The notes beneath the pieces were generated by a model. The model was not told the DNA's origin and did no database searches. It saw only the letters and a list, made by a program, of their open reading frames with translations. From Nymphalis io (lineage: Eukaryota > Arthropoda > Insecta > Lepidoptera > Nymphalidae): 64,000 bases of DNA. Numbering within the stretch: position 1 is the stretch's first letter; each line of letters opens with the position of its first letter. This document shows positions 25,601-40,600 of the stretch, in pieces. The stretch lies in the NCBI RefSeq assembly GCF_905147045.1, contig NC_065897.1, positions 12,601,001-12,665,000 on the forward strand. The letters run 5' to 3'. The position numbers and the translations under genes are program-made.

Positions 25601-28600
25601 AATACTTTAATAGCGGACAGTAAAATAGAAAAATTGTCAAATTGTTATCACAATGAGTGTTAGTCTCTAAGAGCTCACTTGTTAAAACCAACTTCCGTTG
25701 ATATTTAAATATTATTACTTTATTTATGTAGTAGTTGTTCCCCAAGGCTTTGCTCGCACGTTGGGGGGGGAGGTTTATATTAGGTATATAATCCTAACTC
25801 AAGTTTTTCCTTGGGACTCAAACATTCAAACACCAAATTCCATCAAAATTGGTTTAGTTGCGGATCCGTGAAAGTTTATCAGACAGTTACTTTCGCATTA
25901 ATAATATTAGTGTAGTTTTAGAATTTTAGATAGATAGATAAAAACTATATAGCACTCAATTATTTAAAGCGAAAGACAATTTTAACTGATCATAATTAGT
26001 TATTGCAACCACACTTCTTCGCAGCAGCGGGGTTTTACGTCAACAATTATTATTTATTTATATTTACAATACATTAAATGCGCAATTAAACATAAATAGC
26101 ACAATCATTTAAGGGTCGCCTCGCGGTGTAAATTCACAGGCTCGATCCTTACTTAGGTAGGCGGACGAGCATATGGGTCACCTGATGGTAAGTGGTCACC
26201 AATGCCCATAGACATTCGCATTGTTAGAAATGTTAACCATCACTTACAACCGTGGGAACTAAGATGTTATGTCCCTTGTGTCTGTAATTACACTGGCACT
26301 CTGAAAGCCTGAACACAACAAAACCAAGTACTGCTCTTTTGCGGTAGAATATCTGATGAGTTGGTGGTACCTACCCAGACGAGCTTGCACAAAGCCCTAC
26401 GACCAGTAAATAGAAATATTATTAATTATCTTACAACGAAAATTGTTAATATGCTTAAAAAAATAAAAAGATAAGTCATATTTTTTATTAAGGACAAATA
26501 CAGTTCTGAGACAACGTGGAACGCTAAAACAAATAAATATGTAAAACTAAAAATTTTATTTCACATAAATTTGATCGTAGAGACATCCCATTACTATTAT
26601 TTACTCAAATTAACGAACTATGACGTCATATTTTCATAAGAAATTATCACTTATATACTTCTTATATAAAATGATCTCACTTTGCTTCACACTTTAGGTA
26701 TTTTTTAGATTTTTCCGTTCTCTATCATAATTAAACAACGCTATATTGTATGTAAGAGACATGAGTTATTTCAAAATGGAACGAATTTGATTTAACTAAA
26801 AAAAAAAAACTATTAAATAAAAACAGTGTTTAAGCGTATATTAAAAAACTCTATCCCTCGATACGACGGCCATCTTTACTAAAGCTAATCGTGATTTAAA
26901 AAACTAATAATAGGACAGATTATATTGAAACTTTTTTTACTTTTAATAAGTCTATTTCAATGTTCGTAATGTTTTGTTTATAAAGGATTCTGAAATAACT
27001 ATGAAATCCATCGGCTCAAAAGATCAACTACACATTTCCCATCTATATATGTATAAGCGAAATATCACTCATCAAGAGATCTCCTAAACTATCCGACTGA
27101 TTGAATGGAAGTTTGTCACAGTTACTCCTTTTTTATTTCTTTTTTTTGCGCTAGAAAAACGCATTGCGCGTTTCCCCCACGGGAAATCTTAACAAGGAGC
27201 GCCACGGGATCGCTTGCGCATGCTACCGTGACGCTGTCACAATTACTTCTTCCCCGACGTTGAAGCTCACTAAGAACGGCTTTTACGCAAATCCTTTCTA
27301 AAATATTTTTCTTCTTGTTTACCGTGCGAATCCAGGACAATTAGCTAGTACAATATATTTTAATTAATATATATGTAAAGTATATCACTACAAATATGTC
27401 TGCCTGACTGAACGCGTTACACTGAAACAGTACCGAACGATTTTTCGTACGGTTTTCAAGAGGAAAGGTTAGGTGTATAATTTACTAAGGTTTTGTGAAA
27501 TATGGCAAAAATCATGCCGACTGGCTTTAATGACGCGTAAACCAATAACGCTATATGTATTAAGGTATAAACGTTTTATATTGACCCTAATTATACCCGA
27601 GCGAAGCCGGGACGGGTAGCTTAGTTATGTATATAATAAAGTACACATTATACATATATTAAGCTAGACATTTTGTATGAAAATAATGTATTTTAGTAGC
27701 GAAATTGCTTTATAGTATTCAGTGAGCAAAGGTTAGCTTGTCCGCAACTAGTGGGCCAGATGATCTAACACTGTGCCCTTGACACGTATCACCTTGTCGC
27801 GCTGGTTATGTTGAATGATTTGTTGATTAGGATACAGCCTTTAAAGATACTCATATTAATACGATAGGTGATAAACTTGTACTAGATTTTTTTCTTTTTT
27901 TTATATTTGTATCTCACAGATGCATCGTCCGTGCCTTCGGTGTATAATTTTTTTTTAATTTTATTATTAATCAATTTCGGCAACGGCGGTTAGCTCAACG
28001 GTAATTAACAAAATGCGTGAGAGACATTATACAGTAACAGCCTGTGAATGTCCCACTGCTGGGCTAAAGGTCTCCTCTCCTCTTTTTGAGGAGAAGGTTT
28101 GGAGCTTATTCCACCACGCTGCTCCAATGCGGGTTGGTAGAATTCACATGTGGCAGAATTTCAGTGAAATTAGACACATGCAGGTTTCCTCACGATGTTT
28201 TCCTTTACCGTAAAGCACGAGATGAATTATAATCACAAATTAAGCACATGAAAATTCAGTGGTGCTTGCCCGGGTTTGAACCCACGATCATCGGTTAAGA
28301 TTCACGCGTTCTTACCACAGCGCCATCTCGGCTTTTTAGAGACATTATACAGTACAAGTGAATAAACGTACATGGCAATTCTATTCACTCACTCTCACAG
28401 AAGAAACGGAATGTCAACACGCCCTTCGAGAGTTCAATCAAATGATAAACGGATTTAGGTGTTTATTTGTAGGATTAGGAGGCACGGAATTACATTATAT
28501 GTTATTATTAAAGTGTATTTAATATAAATAGCTTCTAATATTTGTTAGTTAAAGCTTATTTAATCTTAATGATTATGTAATTATGTCTACATTCATATAA

Positions 28601-31600
28601 GTAAAGGACACGGTGTACTTAATCGATCAAGCTGTATTAGATAATTTCATATTATGAAATCGGTTGTAAAATAAATTAAACTGTACGTTTCCAAGAATAA
28701 GATGTTGGCCTTAACGAGACTATTAAATTAATGGATTTGTGCCATGTAAATTGATTGCATGGGTTTATTTTCTAAACACGTATTTGAAACACGTCTGCTA
28801 CAATAAAAATAGTTATTATAAAATCTATCTTATGATGTTGATATAATTGAATTGTATAAAAATATTAATTAATAATCAAAACAGCAGTACTTGGTATTAT
28901 TGTGTTCCGGTTTGAGGGGTGAGTGAGCGAGTGTAATTACAGGTACAAGGGACATAACATCTTGGTTCCCAAGGTTGGTGGCGCATTGGTAGTGTAAGCG
29001 ATGGTTAACATTTCTTACAATGCCAATGTCTATAGGCGTAGGTGACCACTTACCATCAGGTGGCCCATATACTCCTCCGCCTACTTATATAAAAAAAAAT
29101 CGAAAAGATGTGGGTACCACAAACAGTATTTTTAAATAATATGAAATCATGATCTTAGTAGGGCTACTCTGTAAGAACAAACTCGAAAGTCAACGCAGAA
29201 AACGGTCGTGAAATGTTAAAAAAATGAGATGCGATATGCGATTTATTGACTATAATAATTAAAACATTCAATAGTACCAGCGTCAAAATAGTAGTAGTTC
29301 ACGTATGAGTAATGAAATGAGTTCTTACAGCATAACACTGCAGGTAGAGAAGTTCTGTTATAACTCACTTCGCATTTCACTTGTGAATATCGACTTACGG
29401 TGACGCTATTTTGATGCATGTATCATTTAAGTGTTGTGATTATGTAGGAAGTCGGTGTCACGTTTTACGACAATACCCAATCGTATTATACGGCGAGTTT
29501 CCAGTCTTTTCTTACAACATAATTGACGATTATTCTGAAAAAAGAATAAGTATATTAAATAACAATATATTGATTTGATTTACTTTAATTTCAAGCTGTA
29601 CAGTTGTATTATAATATTGTATTTGATTTGATTTTATTTACTTAACATCAATTGTTATGCATTCATACATCGGTTTACTTTTGTTAATGATCCACTTATG
29701 TCCGTATGATCCTTTATGTTCCCGGAATGAAAAATATTTTATAAGTTTTAGTATAAGAATAAAGTTTTCAAAAAAAGAATAACGATAACTGCCTATATAT
29801 GTAACCCACGTCGACATGAGTCTAGTCACGTTCACAACAGCTCATTAATTACAAGATATTACAATCCTTTTTAAAACTTCACATAACCATAAATCAGAAT
29901 ATACAATGGGAAGGTTAGAGCTTATTAAAAAATAATCATTTATTAAAAAAAAAAAACTATTTTATAGTTAAATCGCCGAAAGCGATGCTTCCACCTGTGG
30001 CTGTATACGAGACGCGCGGCGCAGGCGCAACCGCGACCTTGGCATCGTTTCGTTAAGTTTTGATTTTCATATTCGTGTCACATGATCTAAGCATCCGTTT
30101 ACACTGATTATATTAAAGTGCAAGTTTAAAATACTATTTACTTTCGTTACTTGTTTTTCTGTGTTGCCACACAAATTATTATTTGGAACTTCTAACTCTG
30201 TACTTTAAATACATTTGAATATATTTTTTATTTTAATAGTTTTAATGTCAATACCAAAATTCGTCTGTACCGATAACAAAATCCTATTGTATTACCACAT
30301 CGAAAAAGACAGTATTAGTAGGCAAAGGGGTATCTATAGTTATCATTAGACGAAGTAAGAAATACGTATTACATGACCTATGTTTTTTTTTTAAAATAGT
30401 ATCCGTTATATATATTTGATGGTGCTTATCTAACATAGGTTGTCAAACGAATATATAACTAATATTCACTTAATTTTTAAAACCGTTTATGCCAATATAT
30501 ATAAATAGTACATAATAGCGATTAATTCAATAATGGAAACGTTAAAAAACATCCATTGTGGTACTCGTAACACGTAACATGTAAACCGAATTCGTTATAT
30601 CGTTGGTATCTGTTTACTAAGCTGACCTTGTTGGCAAAGAAATTGGTTTTTGTTTGTTTGTTAATGGCATAGAGCAATGTTGCCAGCGTTACTAAATTAA
30701 TGTGTCCCAATTTTTCGGTTGTGTCCCGGATTTTAAGACATTTCTAATCATATACTTCGCGCTATTGTTATCGTAGAATAACTAATAACTTTAACGAGGA
30801 AACGCAGATACTAAATGCTAATTAAAGTTATATATCACATAGTGAATATCTCCCTTCTTGGCAAAGGACACCTCCCATTTCGAAAGAAGCATATTCCGCC
30901 ATGCTGCCGTTATGTACATAGCTTTTAAAGTCATAACAAGTTCATTGTAACTCATTCTACCTCAGAGAAATTTTCTTGAACTTCGTTCATTAATATTATA
31001 TTGCGACATTTCTATGTTCATGTCAAACGATGACAGTTCCACTATTACTGTGACATGACCTTAAAGATGACCACATATTTAAATTATTTATATCCTGATG
31101 TCAGCTCGTAGTGGACCGACATTGGCGCCTCATTACGTCACCATTATAATACGTACAGTGTATAGTCGCTGGCGTTTGTTTTCATATAAAGTATATACAG
31201 GAATATGAAAATACGTTTAAATTCCTTTATTGTTTTATATTTATTTAAATATTGTTTATATTTAGTACGTTGTGTATATGTATGTACCTTTGTTGTTTTA
31301 TCGGTATATATGTATGTACAACGGTCACCGCGATCGGTTGGACGGTATATAAGTTGATGTTCTACAGCGCCATCTAGCTGCGACTTTGCGACTGCGACTG
31401 AATAAAGAGGAGAGGCCTTTGGGTAGCGGTGGGAATTTTATAGTTATTTTACACTTTTTTAAATTTATTTAATGATTTATTTTTCCCATTAATTATGCCC
31501 AAAAATAATCTAAGAGCTATCTCCGAAATTATCGTCCAAGCGTTTCACTTTTGTCAAAAGTTTATTAGCGTCATGCCGGTTCTACTCACAATCTACATGA

Positions 31601-34600
31601 CCTTCATGTGAATTCATCAAGAACAATTATTAAAGTTTATTTTAAAGGACGAGCATACTTAAATATTATAATACTTCCGATAAACACTCTTATTGTTCGG
31701 TTTATTTGTTCTGAAATTCCATTAACGGAAAATTGATTAGCAATTCGCGAAACAGATTGATGTCTATTTAAAAACCAATTACATGGCTATCGTAACTCGC
31801 CAGCCATTAAAGTACATAATAGTCGTAAAATTCAAATCGTGTTTAAGAGTTTGTAGTATAAAATGTTTGCCGTTTATTTTCACGTGTTTGTTTTGTATTA
31901 AACCGGTTTCCTGTATTTTGGATCAGGTTACATAATTACTTGGAAATAGGATTTTAATTAGTCAAATTCAAAATATATTTTACTCAAATAGGCTATCATA
32001 AGCACTTCTTCATTTCTAATCGTCGTTTTAAAATTTTAATTTTAACGTAAAACTGCAACCGGTTTGGAATGCAGATAATACCGAAAAGAACCAGCGAGAA
32101 TCTTAGTAGTTACTATTTTTAACAATCAGAAAATTACATGTAATAATCGTATATCGTTATACTTATATAGGCTGTGATCATCAACCAATACGTTTAGTAT
32201 TTGCTTTTATCAGTGATTTTCAAACACTGCCGCGGTACTTTTGTGTGCCGCGAAATTCTAAAAGTGTGCCGTCAAATTTAATGTATGTAATTATGTTAAT
32301 ATTATCAAATAATATGATTTGAACTTATATCGTACATTTAAAATTATTATCGTAAACTATTTTACGCAGTGTGTATAGGTAAGTAAATAATTTTTAAACT
32401 TATATTTTTCTTTGTGTGCTGCCAAATTTTGAAATCGTTAAAAGTGTGCCGCAACAAAAAAAAAGGTTCAGAATCACAGGCTTATATTATAATCCCGAAC
32501 CCCTTGTTCAGGATTATATAAGCCTTTGCGCATTACTTATTAAAAAAAATACATGAGTTTTATATTTAGTTAATAAATTAAATTACTATTCTCTAAGCCT
32601 CGTTTCAAATATCATTCGTGAAATTATGAAAACTAAAACATTATTTGTTATTACATGGACAAATACTAAAGGAAGTCGCGTAGTAGTCGACGATAATAAG
32701 TTTACTTAAATATTTATCTTGTCTCCATAGCCTAGAGTGGAGGGCTGGCAACTAATAATAGACATAACATTCCGAAATAAAACTCCCGAAAAATTATAAA
32801 TAAATGTGAAAGTTCAGGCTCAACGACTTTACGTCCTTTCCGAGACACCGGTAAAATAAATTTTCATAGTGTAATTCAAATTTGTAAAAAAAGCGTAACT
32901 GCTCAGTAGCTTGTATCGCTTCAATTAGGTTTAATTATATAATCACGACGCAAAAGTGATCCTAAAGATTTACATGAATAAAGTTTTTTTTTTGTTTTCT
33001 GATTTTTCGTTTATGTATAAATTAATTTTTAATTAAAATCTCGATTCACGCTACTAAAGATTTGCATTTTTTTGCATGCATTATATTAAATGTCACGTTC
33101 AGCAAAAATAAAGCCTGACTGGCAACCCTACCATAGTAGTCATAATTAAATATTTACTTAACTTATATCAGACAAAAGCTAAGTAGCGATCAAAATATTT
33201 ATACATCGCAAAGTTCTTCAGATATGTTGAGTGAACCTTGTTCAAATACGGTTTATTTTTATTTTTATTTAACTCTTAAGTTTTTTATTAATTTAATAAA
33301 AGTATTTTTTTTTTATTTAACAAGCTCTTAACTTTTTGACATGCAGACTTCACTTGGAAGTTTTGACATATTGACATGCAACTGATTGAACTTATCGTTA
33401 AATGCACAAGTTCTTGGTGTCAGTGACAATATGTTTCAATATATTCATAAAATAAATAAGGTTGCTTCCAGACGATTGAAAAAGTGAATTCGATATTTAG
33501 GAATTAAAACTCAGGATTCAGGAAAAGGCATACTTCTCGACTTCAAGTGAGGTCCCAGCAATTACTTGTAATTAGTATACGCGAAGTCAGTGAAGATTAT
33601 TTGTATTTAAATCACGATATGTTTAGTTGTAAATATATTATAATATTCAGCTTAAAACTGGTTTGACAGGTGACTCTCAAGGTCGTTACATCCAAGCACA
33701 ATGTGATCAACAAAAACGTGTAAAAACTATGTTATTTCAAAGAATTGTTTGTATACGAATGTACTGTGATTATCTTATTAAAGTAACGCTAAGTTAAATG
33801 CATATTGCTGATATGGCTCAGTGGTTAGAAAGCGTGAATCTTAACCTATGTTCAGGGGTTCACCCACCCAGGCAGTTCACCCAGACAAGCACCACTGAAT
33901 TTTTATTTATAATTTGAAGGAAACCTGCATGTGCCTAATTTTACTGAAATTCTGCTAAATTTGTATCTACCAACCCGCATTGGAGCAATGGGCTAAGAGC
34001 CCAGCAGTGGGACATTCACAAGGTGCTATTTTACTGGGATTACCAAAAAAGTCTTTGTGTATAATTATGTTAAAACTGCTTTGCTGGTCTAGTGGGAGCG
34101 TATAAGGCTACAGGTCAGTAGATAATGGGTTTTAGGTATCTGGTCGAGTAAACAAAAAAGTTAATTAGAAAAATTCTCAATACCAAGGAGTTTCGAGCTT
34201 TTAAAGTTCCTCGAAAATCAAATTTCTCCGCCTCATTGAATAATGAAAGTGAGGATATAGGGAGTGCACCTTTGTTTCCTCACGTTCATGTGCAATATAT
34301 GTCCTGTGTAGTTTTCGAATCACTCTTGAGATTGACTGTTGTGACCCGAATCATTTAGAAGAACATCATGTTTGTTTATGTACGAAAAATTATATGAGGT
34401 AAAATAAATATATAATACAAAAATGTGTTAATCAATTGAAATATGACGATAAATGTTGAAGATGTCAGAAAAAATCATGCCGACGGGAGTTTTATTACGA
34501 AATAAAACTTTTATGTAGAACATTATTCTGCCCGTGCGAAGCCAGGGCGGGTAGCTAGTTGGTTGTTATAATAAAAACGTAAACAAACACGTCAAAGTAA

Positions 34601-37600
34601 TGGATACACGCGATGAAAAAATAGGCTATCGCGTGACGTTTTCAATATCGATTTAAAGTTACCGCTTTTGAATATCATTCGTTATTCGAGATAGTACTGA
34701 TAATCGCGGTAATAGAAATGGTAATTATTACCTGAATACATATTGTACACGATTATTATGTACTAGATGCGAATGATATATCAAAGCTCAATCTTTACAT
34801 ACAATATAGTACAAATATGTTTTATTGTACATTCAAAAAAACAAAATATAGATAGATTTTACAAAAGTTTGTAAAAATGGCGGTCTTGTCGTGTAATTAA
34901 AGATCTCTTCCAGACGGACTTTAGATGACTTGAAGTCGAATAAAACGGTGTCCACATAAATTCATGAAAATAAATATAACATTTTAATTTAAGTATAAAT
35001 ATATACATATAATACACAAACAAATATATACATTAAACATAACTGTTCAATTCTTTTTCCCCTCTGTCAACAGAATTACTTTTTTGTTTGGATACCATTG
35101 ACATTTAGAGTGATCAGTAAAAAAAATCAAAAATGCAATTTCGTATATGTTATCCTCAAGTCTCATATTCTATAAAAAAAAAACTAAACAACGTTTTCAT
35201 CATATCATGACATACGAGCATTTCATGCTAATATATTGAAGTGCTTTCCGTACTTTGTACGATAATAATTTTAAAATATTACATTACTCGGAAAATTGTT
35301 AATATTGTTATAAATTCCAAATAAAACATATATTAATTATTTTGAATAAATATATTATAATTAACTTTTACTTCTAATGTATTTGCCCTTCATATGTTAT
35401 AAAAAAAGAAATTATCGTTTGATAAAAGTTTAAGTATTGTACCGTACAGAATTAAATATATATTGAAAAACAAAACTACATATCTGTTTCTTCTCGGAAT
35501 CTACATTCCGAACCGGTGATAGATTTACACTTAATATAATCCGGTAACATGACCATTTAAAAGCGCTTACAAGTGTATCTTACAATCTAATATACTTTTT
35601 TTAAATAAAACAAAACAAACTTTACTGGTGGTAGGGCTTTGTGCAAGCTCGTCTGGGTAGGTACCACCCACTCATCAGATATTCTACCGCAAAACAGCAA
35701 TACTTGATATTGTTGTGTTCCGGTTTGAAGGGTGAGTGAGCCAGTGTAATTACAGGCACAAGGGACATAAAATCTTAGTTCCCAAGGTTGGTGGCGCATT
35801 GGATATGTAAGCGATGGTTGACATTTCTTACAATGCCAATGTCTAAGAGCGTTGGTGACCACTTACCATCAGGTGGCCCATATGCTCGTCCGCCTTCCTA
35901 TTCTATAAAAAAAAAAAACACTATTAGTAGTAACAGCCTGTAAATGTCCCACTGCTGGGCTATGGCCTCCTCTCCCTTTTTGAGGAGTAGGTTCTCCTCA
36001 ACACACTATTAATTATATTTATTTTATGTAAATCACATTATACATTAACATAGTAAACATTATAATAGTATAACAATCATACCTTTGATTTAGCTACCAA
36101 TGCACCAGACGAGCTGCCCGACAAATCAATTCACACGGCCCTTTTAAGTCCTTAACCCTACTTATAATTATAATTTATTTTACCGGTCTTGTTGATTTTC
36201 TTACATTTTAATAAAAATAGTCAAATCAAAAGCATATTTATGTACAGTATACCTTTCTTTAAATTACATAGCTTACACAAGAGACTTGAGAAAGTATATT
36301 TTGATTTGGAAAACCGTTGAACACTACGCAAAAAATCACGTAAACCAACCAGGCTCGGGTCGTTTTATTCAAAAGCACAGATCGGTCGTTGCCCGTACCA
36401 GTCGGTACCACCTGCGTGTGGCTTTCAGGAACCATAGCATGCACTGAACTGACGTTCCCGTTGAACTTAATCGACGTTTTTGTGTACTTTCATGAAATGC
36501 CAAAACGCCATCATAAATCGTTGATGTAAAATTAAGACGAATGATTATTTATTATTATTGATACACGATCTTTATTTAGGTAACTTTTATTTTTATCAGT
36601 TATAAATGCGAAAGTAACTTTGTCTGTCCATTAAACTTTCACGTCTAAACTATGAACCGATTTTGATGAAATTGGTATGAAGCTTGAACTTCAATTAAGG
36701 ATGTGAGAGTAGATACCTCCCCTAACCCCAAAACGCGCGCAAAGCCTACGACGATAACAAGTAGCAAATTTTTTTTTCTTTAAATTATCGTTTTGATTAC
36801 ATGGCGTCATTTTATTCATTAGTCAGTATGTCAATGATGACACAACACAAAGTTTCTATACTGCAAAGTGAGACAATTCTATAACCGTCATTGGCAGAAT
36901 TATTTGTTTTCATAACCTATCAAGGTCGCGATCTTTATAACTTATCTCTATGATGTAAGCTTTATTTTGACGACTACTTCATAGCATCGGAAGTGCATGA
37001 ACTCATAAACTAGAAATAGAAGTTATCAAGCCATTCAAGCGCTCACATGCGATATTTGGCAGAATAAACCAATACAATAGCATAAACGCATAATCGGTGC
37101 ACTGAACTTGGCAGCTAGCATCATGATTCACACTTTCTCGTGCAATGCAAGTGCCTGACGACATCGTTTTATTTAGCGATGTAATCGCATGAAAACAAGA
37201 ACATTAAATATTTTAATGTTTATTTTATCTATTTTTGAATATATATCTTCTAAATGTGGTGAAAATAAAAAAGACATTGAATCTAAAAAAATACGATAAC
37301 ACATTTAGAATATTGTTATTGTATTATTGAATCTGTTGTAGAATATGAAATACGTTCTGAAATCTTATATAATAATTATTACCATTAAACCTCTTTAAAT
37401 AAAACAATTAAATAGGTTGTAAATGCAACTGTTTGCTAAAGAAATTAACATCGAGTTTTTAATCGTAAATTTTTTTTAAATTAAGATCATGAATGAAAAC
37501 AATAGATATCACGATTATGGCTAATTTTAAATGGTTACAATTTATTTTACATAAGATTTGAATATGCTCCCTAATTGAATTAATTAGTTGAGTTATATCA

Positions 37601-40600
37601 TCATTTCAATAATTTAAAGATTGGAACTTATGTAATGACTGTTACCGTTGGGGAAAAAATAACCACTTATTATAACTTTAACGACGGACCAGTTGGCGTG
37701 ATTGGTAAATACTTGCCTTTCACGCCAAAGGTTGTGGGTTCGATTCCCACCCAGGATAGACATTTGTGTGCATGAACATGTCTGTTTGTCCTGAGTCTGG
37801 GTGTAATTATCTATATAAGTATGTATTTACAAAATAAAAGTACTAAATGTAGTATATCAGTTGTCTGGTTTCCATATTACAAGCTTAGTTTGTGATCAGA
37901 TGGCCGTGCGTGAATAATGTCCCAGGATATAAAAAAAAAACTTCGTGTGAAAATCCCCGAGAATAATTGGCGGTACGTGTAAGAAAAGAGTTAATAAATG
38001 AGGGGTATCAAAATATTCACAAAAACTGTCACTAACCATTTTTTTCTCAAAACTGAGTTGAGTAAATTATGCTACGAATAAATAGTTAATTGATGTTTGA
38101 GTCGAGCGTCAAGATATGTTAAGATTTTGTAGCTTTTATATCAACTCTCACATGTCATTAAAAATCTTTAACTTGTTACAATGTTTACATATATTTTTTT
38201 TATTGTTTCAGATGAACAGGAAAGAGTACAAAAGAAGACATTCGTTAATTGGATTAATTCGCACTTATCAAAGGTAAATATTCATGTTCATTACTTGGTG
38301 CTAGGGCTTTGTGCCCGTGGGTAGGTAATATCCACTTCTCATAAATTCTACCGCCAAACAACAGGGCTTGGTATTGTTGTGTTTCGCTGGGTAAAAGTCT
38401 CCTCCTATTAAGAACAAGTAAAGTAACAAGTTTTGCACACATGTGGTAGAATTTCCTTATGACGTTTTCCGTCAAGCACAATATAAATATTATTAAATAC
38501 AAATTAAGCAAACAGAAGCACATTGGTCTTTGCACGGAATTAAACCCACGACCTTCGATTAGGATTACGTATAATATTGCTGAATATAACAGTATTATAA
38601 ACGAGATTTACTTAACGGTTATTATCTAAATGAACTACGTTTACTCTTTAGATGGTCTTTCCGGCACACTATGTAAGAATAAAGCGAGGGTCGATGTAAC
38701 AAAAGCACAATCGGGAGCTGGATTTGACCTTTGACCTTGCTTCTCGGGAAAGCGCTTTATTAAAGCTGTTTTCGCTTATAAATCCCGTTGGACAAATTAC
38801 CCCATAAACAACTTGTTAAGATATTGTGATGAAAATTAGAGTTATTTCCTTTTCGAAAACTGTTTTTTTTTCTTTGATCCGTATATATTTTTATTTAGTT
38901 AGTTTGGGTGTACTTTGTATAAGCCCGTCTGGGTACCCACTACCCACCCATTTATCATATATTTTATCGTCAAATAGTATTTGTACTCTTTTCATTTATT
39001 TTATTAGTGTTTAGTTTATTATTATTACCGCTTATTATTTTGTTATAGGGACGCTTTTGAATTACATTTCGTAGACAATTCTACTATCCGTTAACAAAAC
39101 TGATCGTTGTTTGAATATATTTATCACTAGTGACCTGTGTTTATATACACATCATGAATTTAGATTCCATGTCAGGAAATTTGATGTCAATGGCTAGTAT
39201 TGATTTATTTGTATTGGAAAGATGTTTATTAATCTTAAACTTACAGCGCATACCTCCCATGCGGATCGACGACCTGATTTACGACCTACGAGACGGCACA
39301 AAGCTCCTGGCTCTACTTGAAGTATTGTCTGGCGAGAAATTGGTAAGACTCATAACATATATATTTATGGTTCAAGTTCTAAGCTTAAGTATAGGCAAAA
39401 TTATAATTGAGTTCCTTACATGAGGTCGAACTGTCATTATGTAGCCAATGCTATGAAATCATATGAGTGACAACGTATAATATTATTCGGCCTTATTTCT
39501 GCCAACTGTAACAGACACATCACTACGTATTGTAAAACAAAATTTCCCTGCTGTGTCTGTCTGTCTGAACGCGATAAACTCAAAAACCACTGAACGGATT
39601 TTCATACGGTTACCAGCAATGGCCGAAGTGATCCATGAGGAAGATTTAGGTGTATAATTCATTAAGGTTTCGTGTAAATTGGCTGAAATTATGACGATAA
39701 TTGTTGAATAGTTGATAATTGCCGACTATTACTTTATTGGTGTGCGCCATCTGAATTATATAAACGTTTTTTTTTGTAGATTCTTATACTACCCTAGCCA
39801 AGCCAGAACGGGTAGATAGTTTTGAAACAAATTAATAATTATATTAAAAGTTTAGTTTAAACACAGTGCACTTTTGTTTCATTCGTTTGTTTTATCACGA
39901 AACCTTAAGGATGCTTCCATCTTGGCATATAGCCATAAATATTTCGGTCCCATCTCCGTCAGCCACTTGACAGTGAATGGCGCGGTTCGATGATTGCTGG
40001 ATGCTTGTATTGACTTCAAACATTTCTCGAGTAATGCTAGATAAGATTTATGATATATGCTACAACGTGCTTTGAATACAAGAGAGACATTCGAGAAATG
40101 GAAATGGATTTATTCAGTATTTGATTTTGTCAGTGTGAAAACTCCATGCTTTGACGTTATCATGACATAATAAGTAATAGCGTTAGGAATAAATCTTGAG
40201 CGATATTTGTACAATACAATGTTGCGTATTTAAATAAATAAAAACAAATATTATTTTAATGCATATTCAGTGTTATACAATTAATAAAATAAATATTTGC
40301 AATAGCAAATAATAGCTATAAACCGTCTAGAAAAGAAATATGTTCGTTTATGCACGACGAACCAAATTTATAAAATATGAATGAATGGCAAATATGGTGT
40401 TGTACCCAAAACGATATTGCCGATATAAAATGTGTTAATTTTTCGTATTATTAATATGATATAGTAAATCAAATATTTTCCAACAGCCAATGGAACGTGG
40501 TCGTGTCCTACGACGTCCTCACTTCTTATCAAACGCGAATACCGCGCTCCGCTTCCTTGCGGGCAAGCGCATTAAGTTGGTGAACATAAATGCAGCTGAC

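Larger units (their letters stand above)
4625..38211 (+). other. Msp300: Intron 1, about 33.6 kb, filled with mobile-element copies
   Basis: Starts GTAAAT and ends TTTCAG, splitting an Asp codon. No open frame inside looks like a gene: the longest are under 100 codons and most coincide with SINE copies. At least five repeat families recur. Large first introns often hold enhancers and alternative promoters in muscle genes, but I can identify none with confidence. Confidence 0.75.

Noticed and set aside
35587..35862. 91-codon minus-strand open frame as a gene
   Set aside because: It lies wholly in a family B repeat; the same peptide pieces (GSLTLQTGTQQYQ) appear in frames at 19574 and 22553. 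A by-product of the repeat.
38254..38535. 93-codon minus-strand open frame
   Set aside because: Covers fused family B and SINE fragments right after exon 2; no protein-like pattern.
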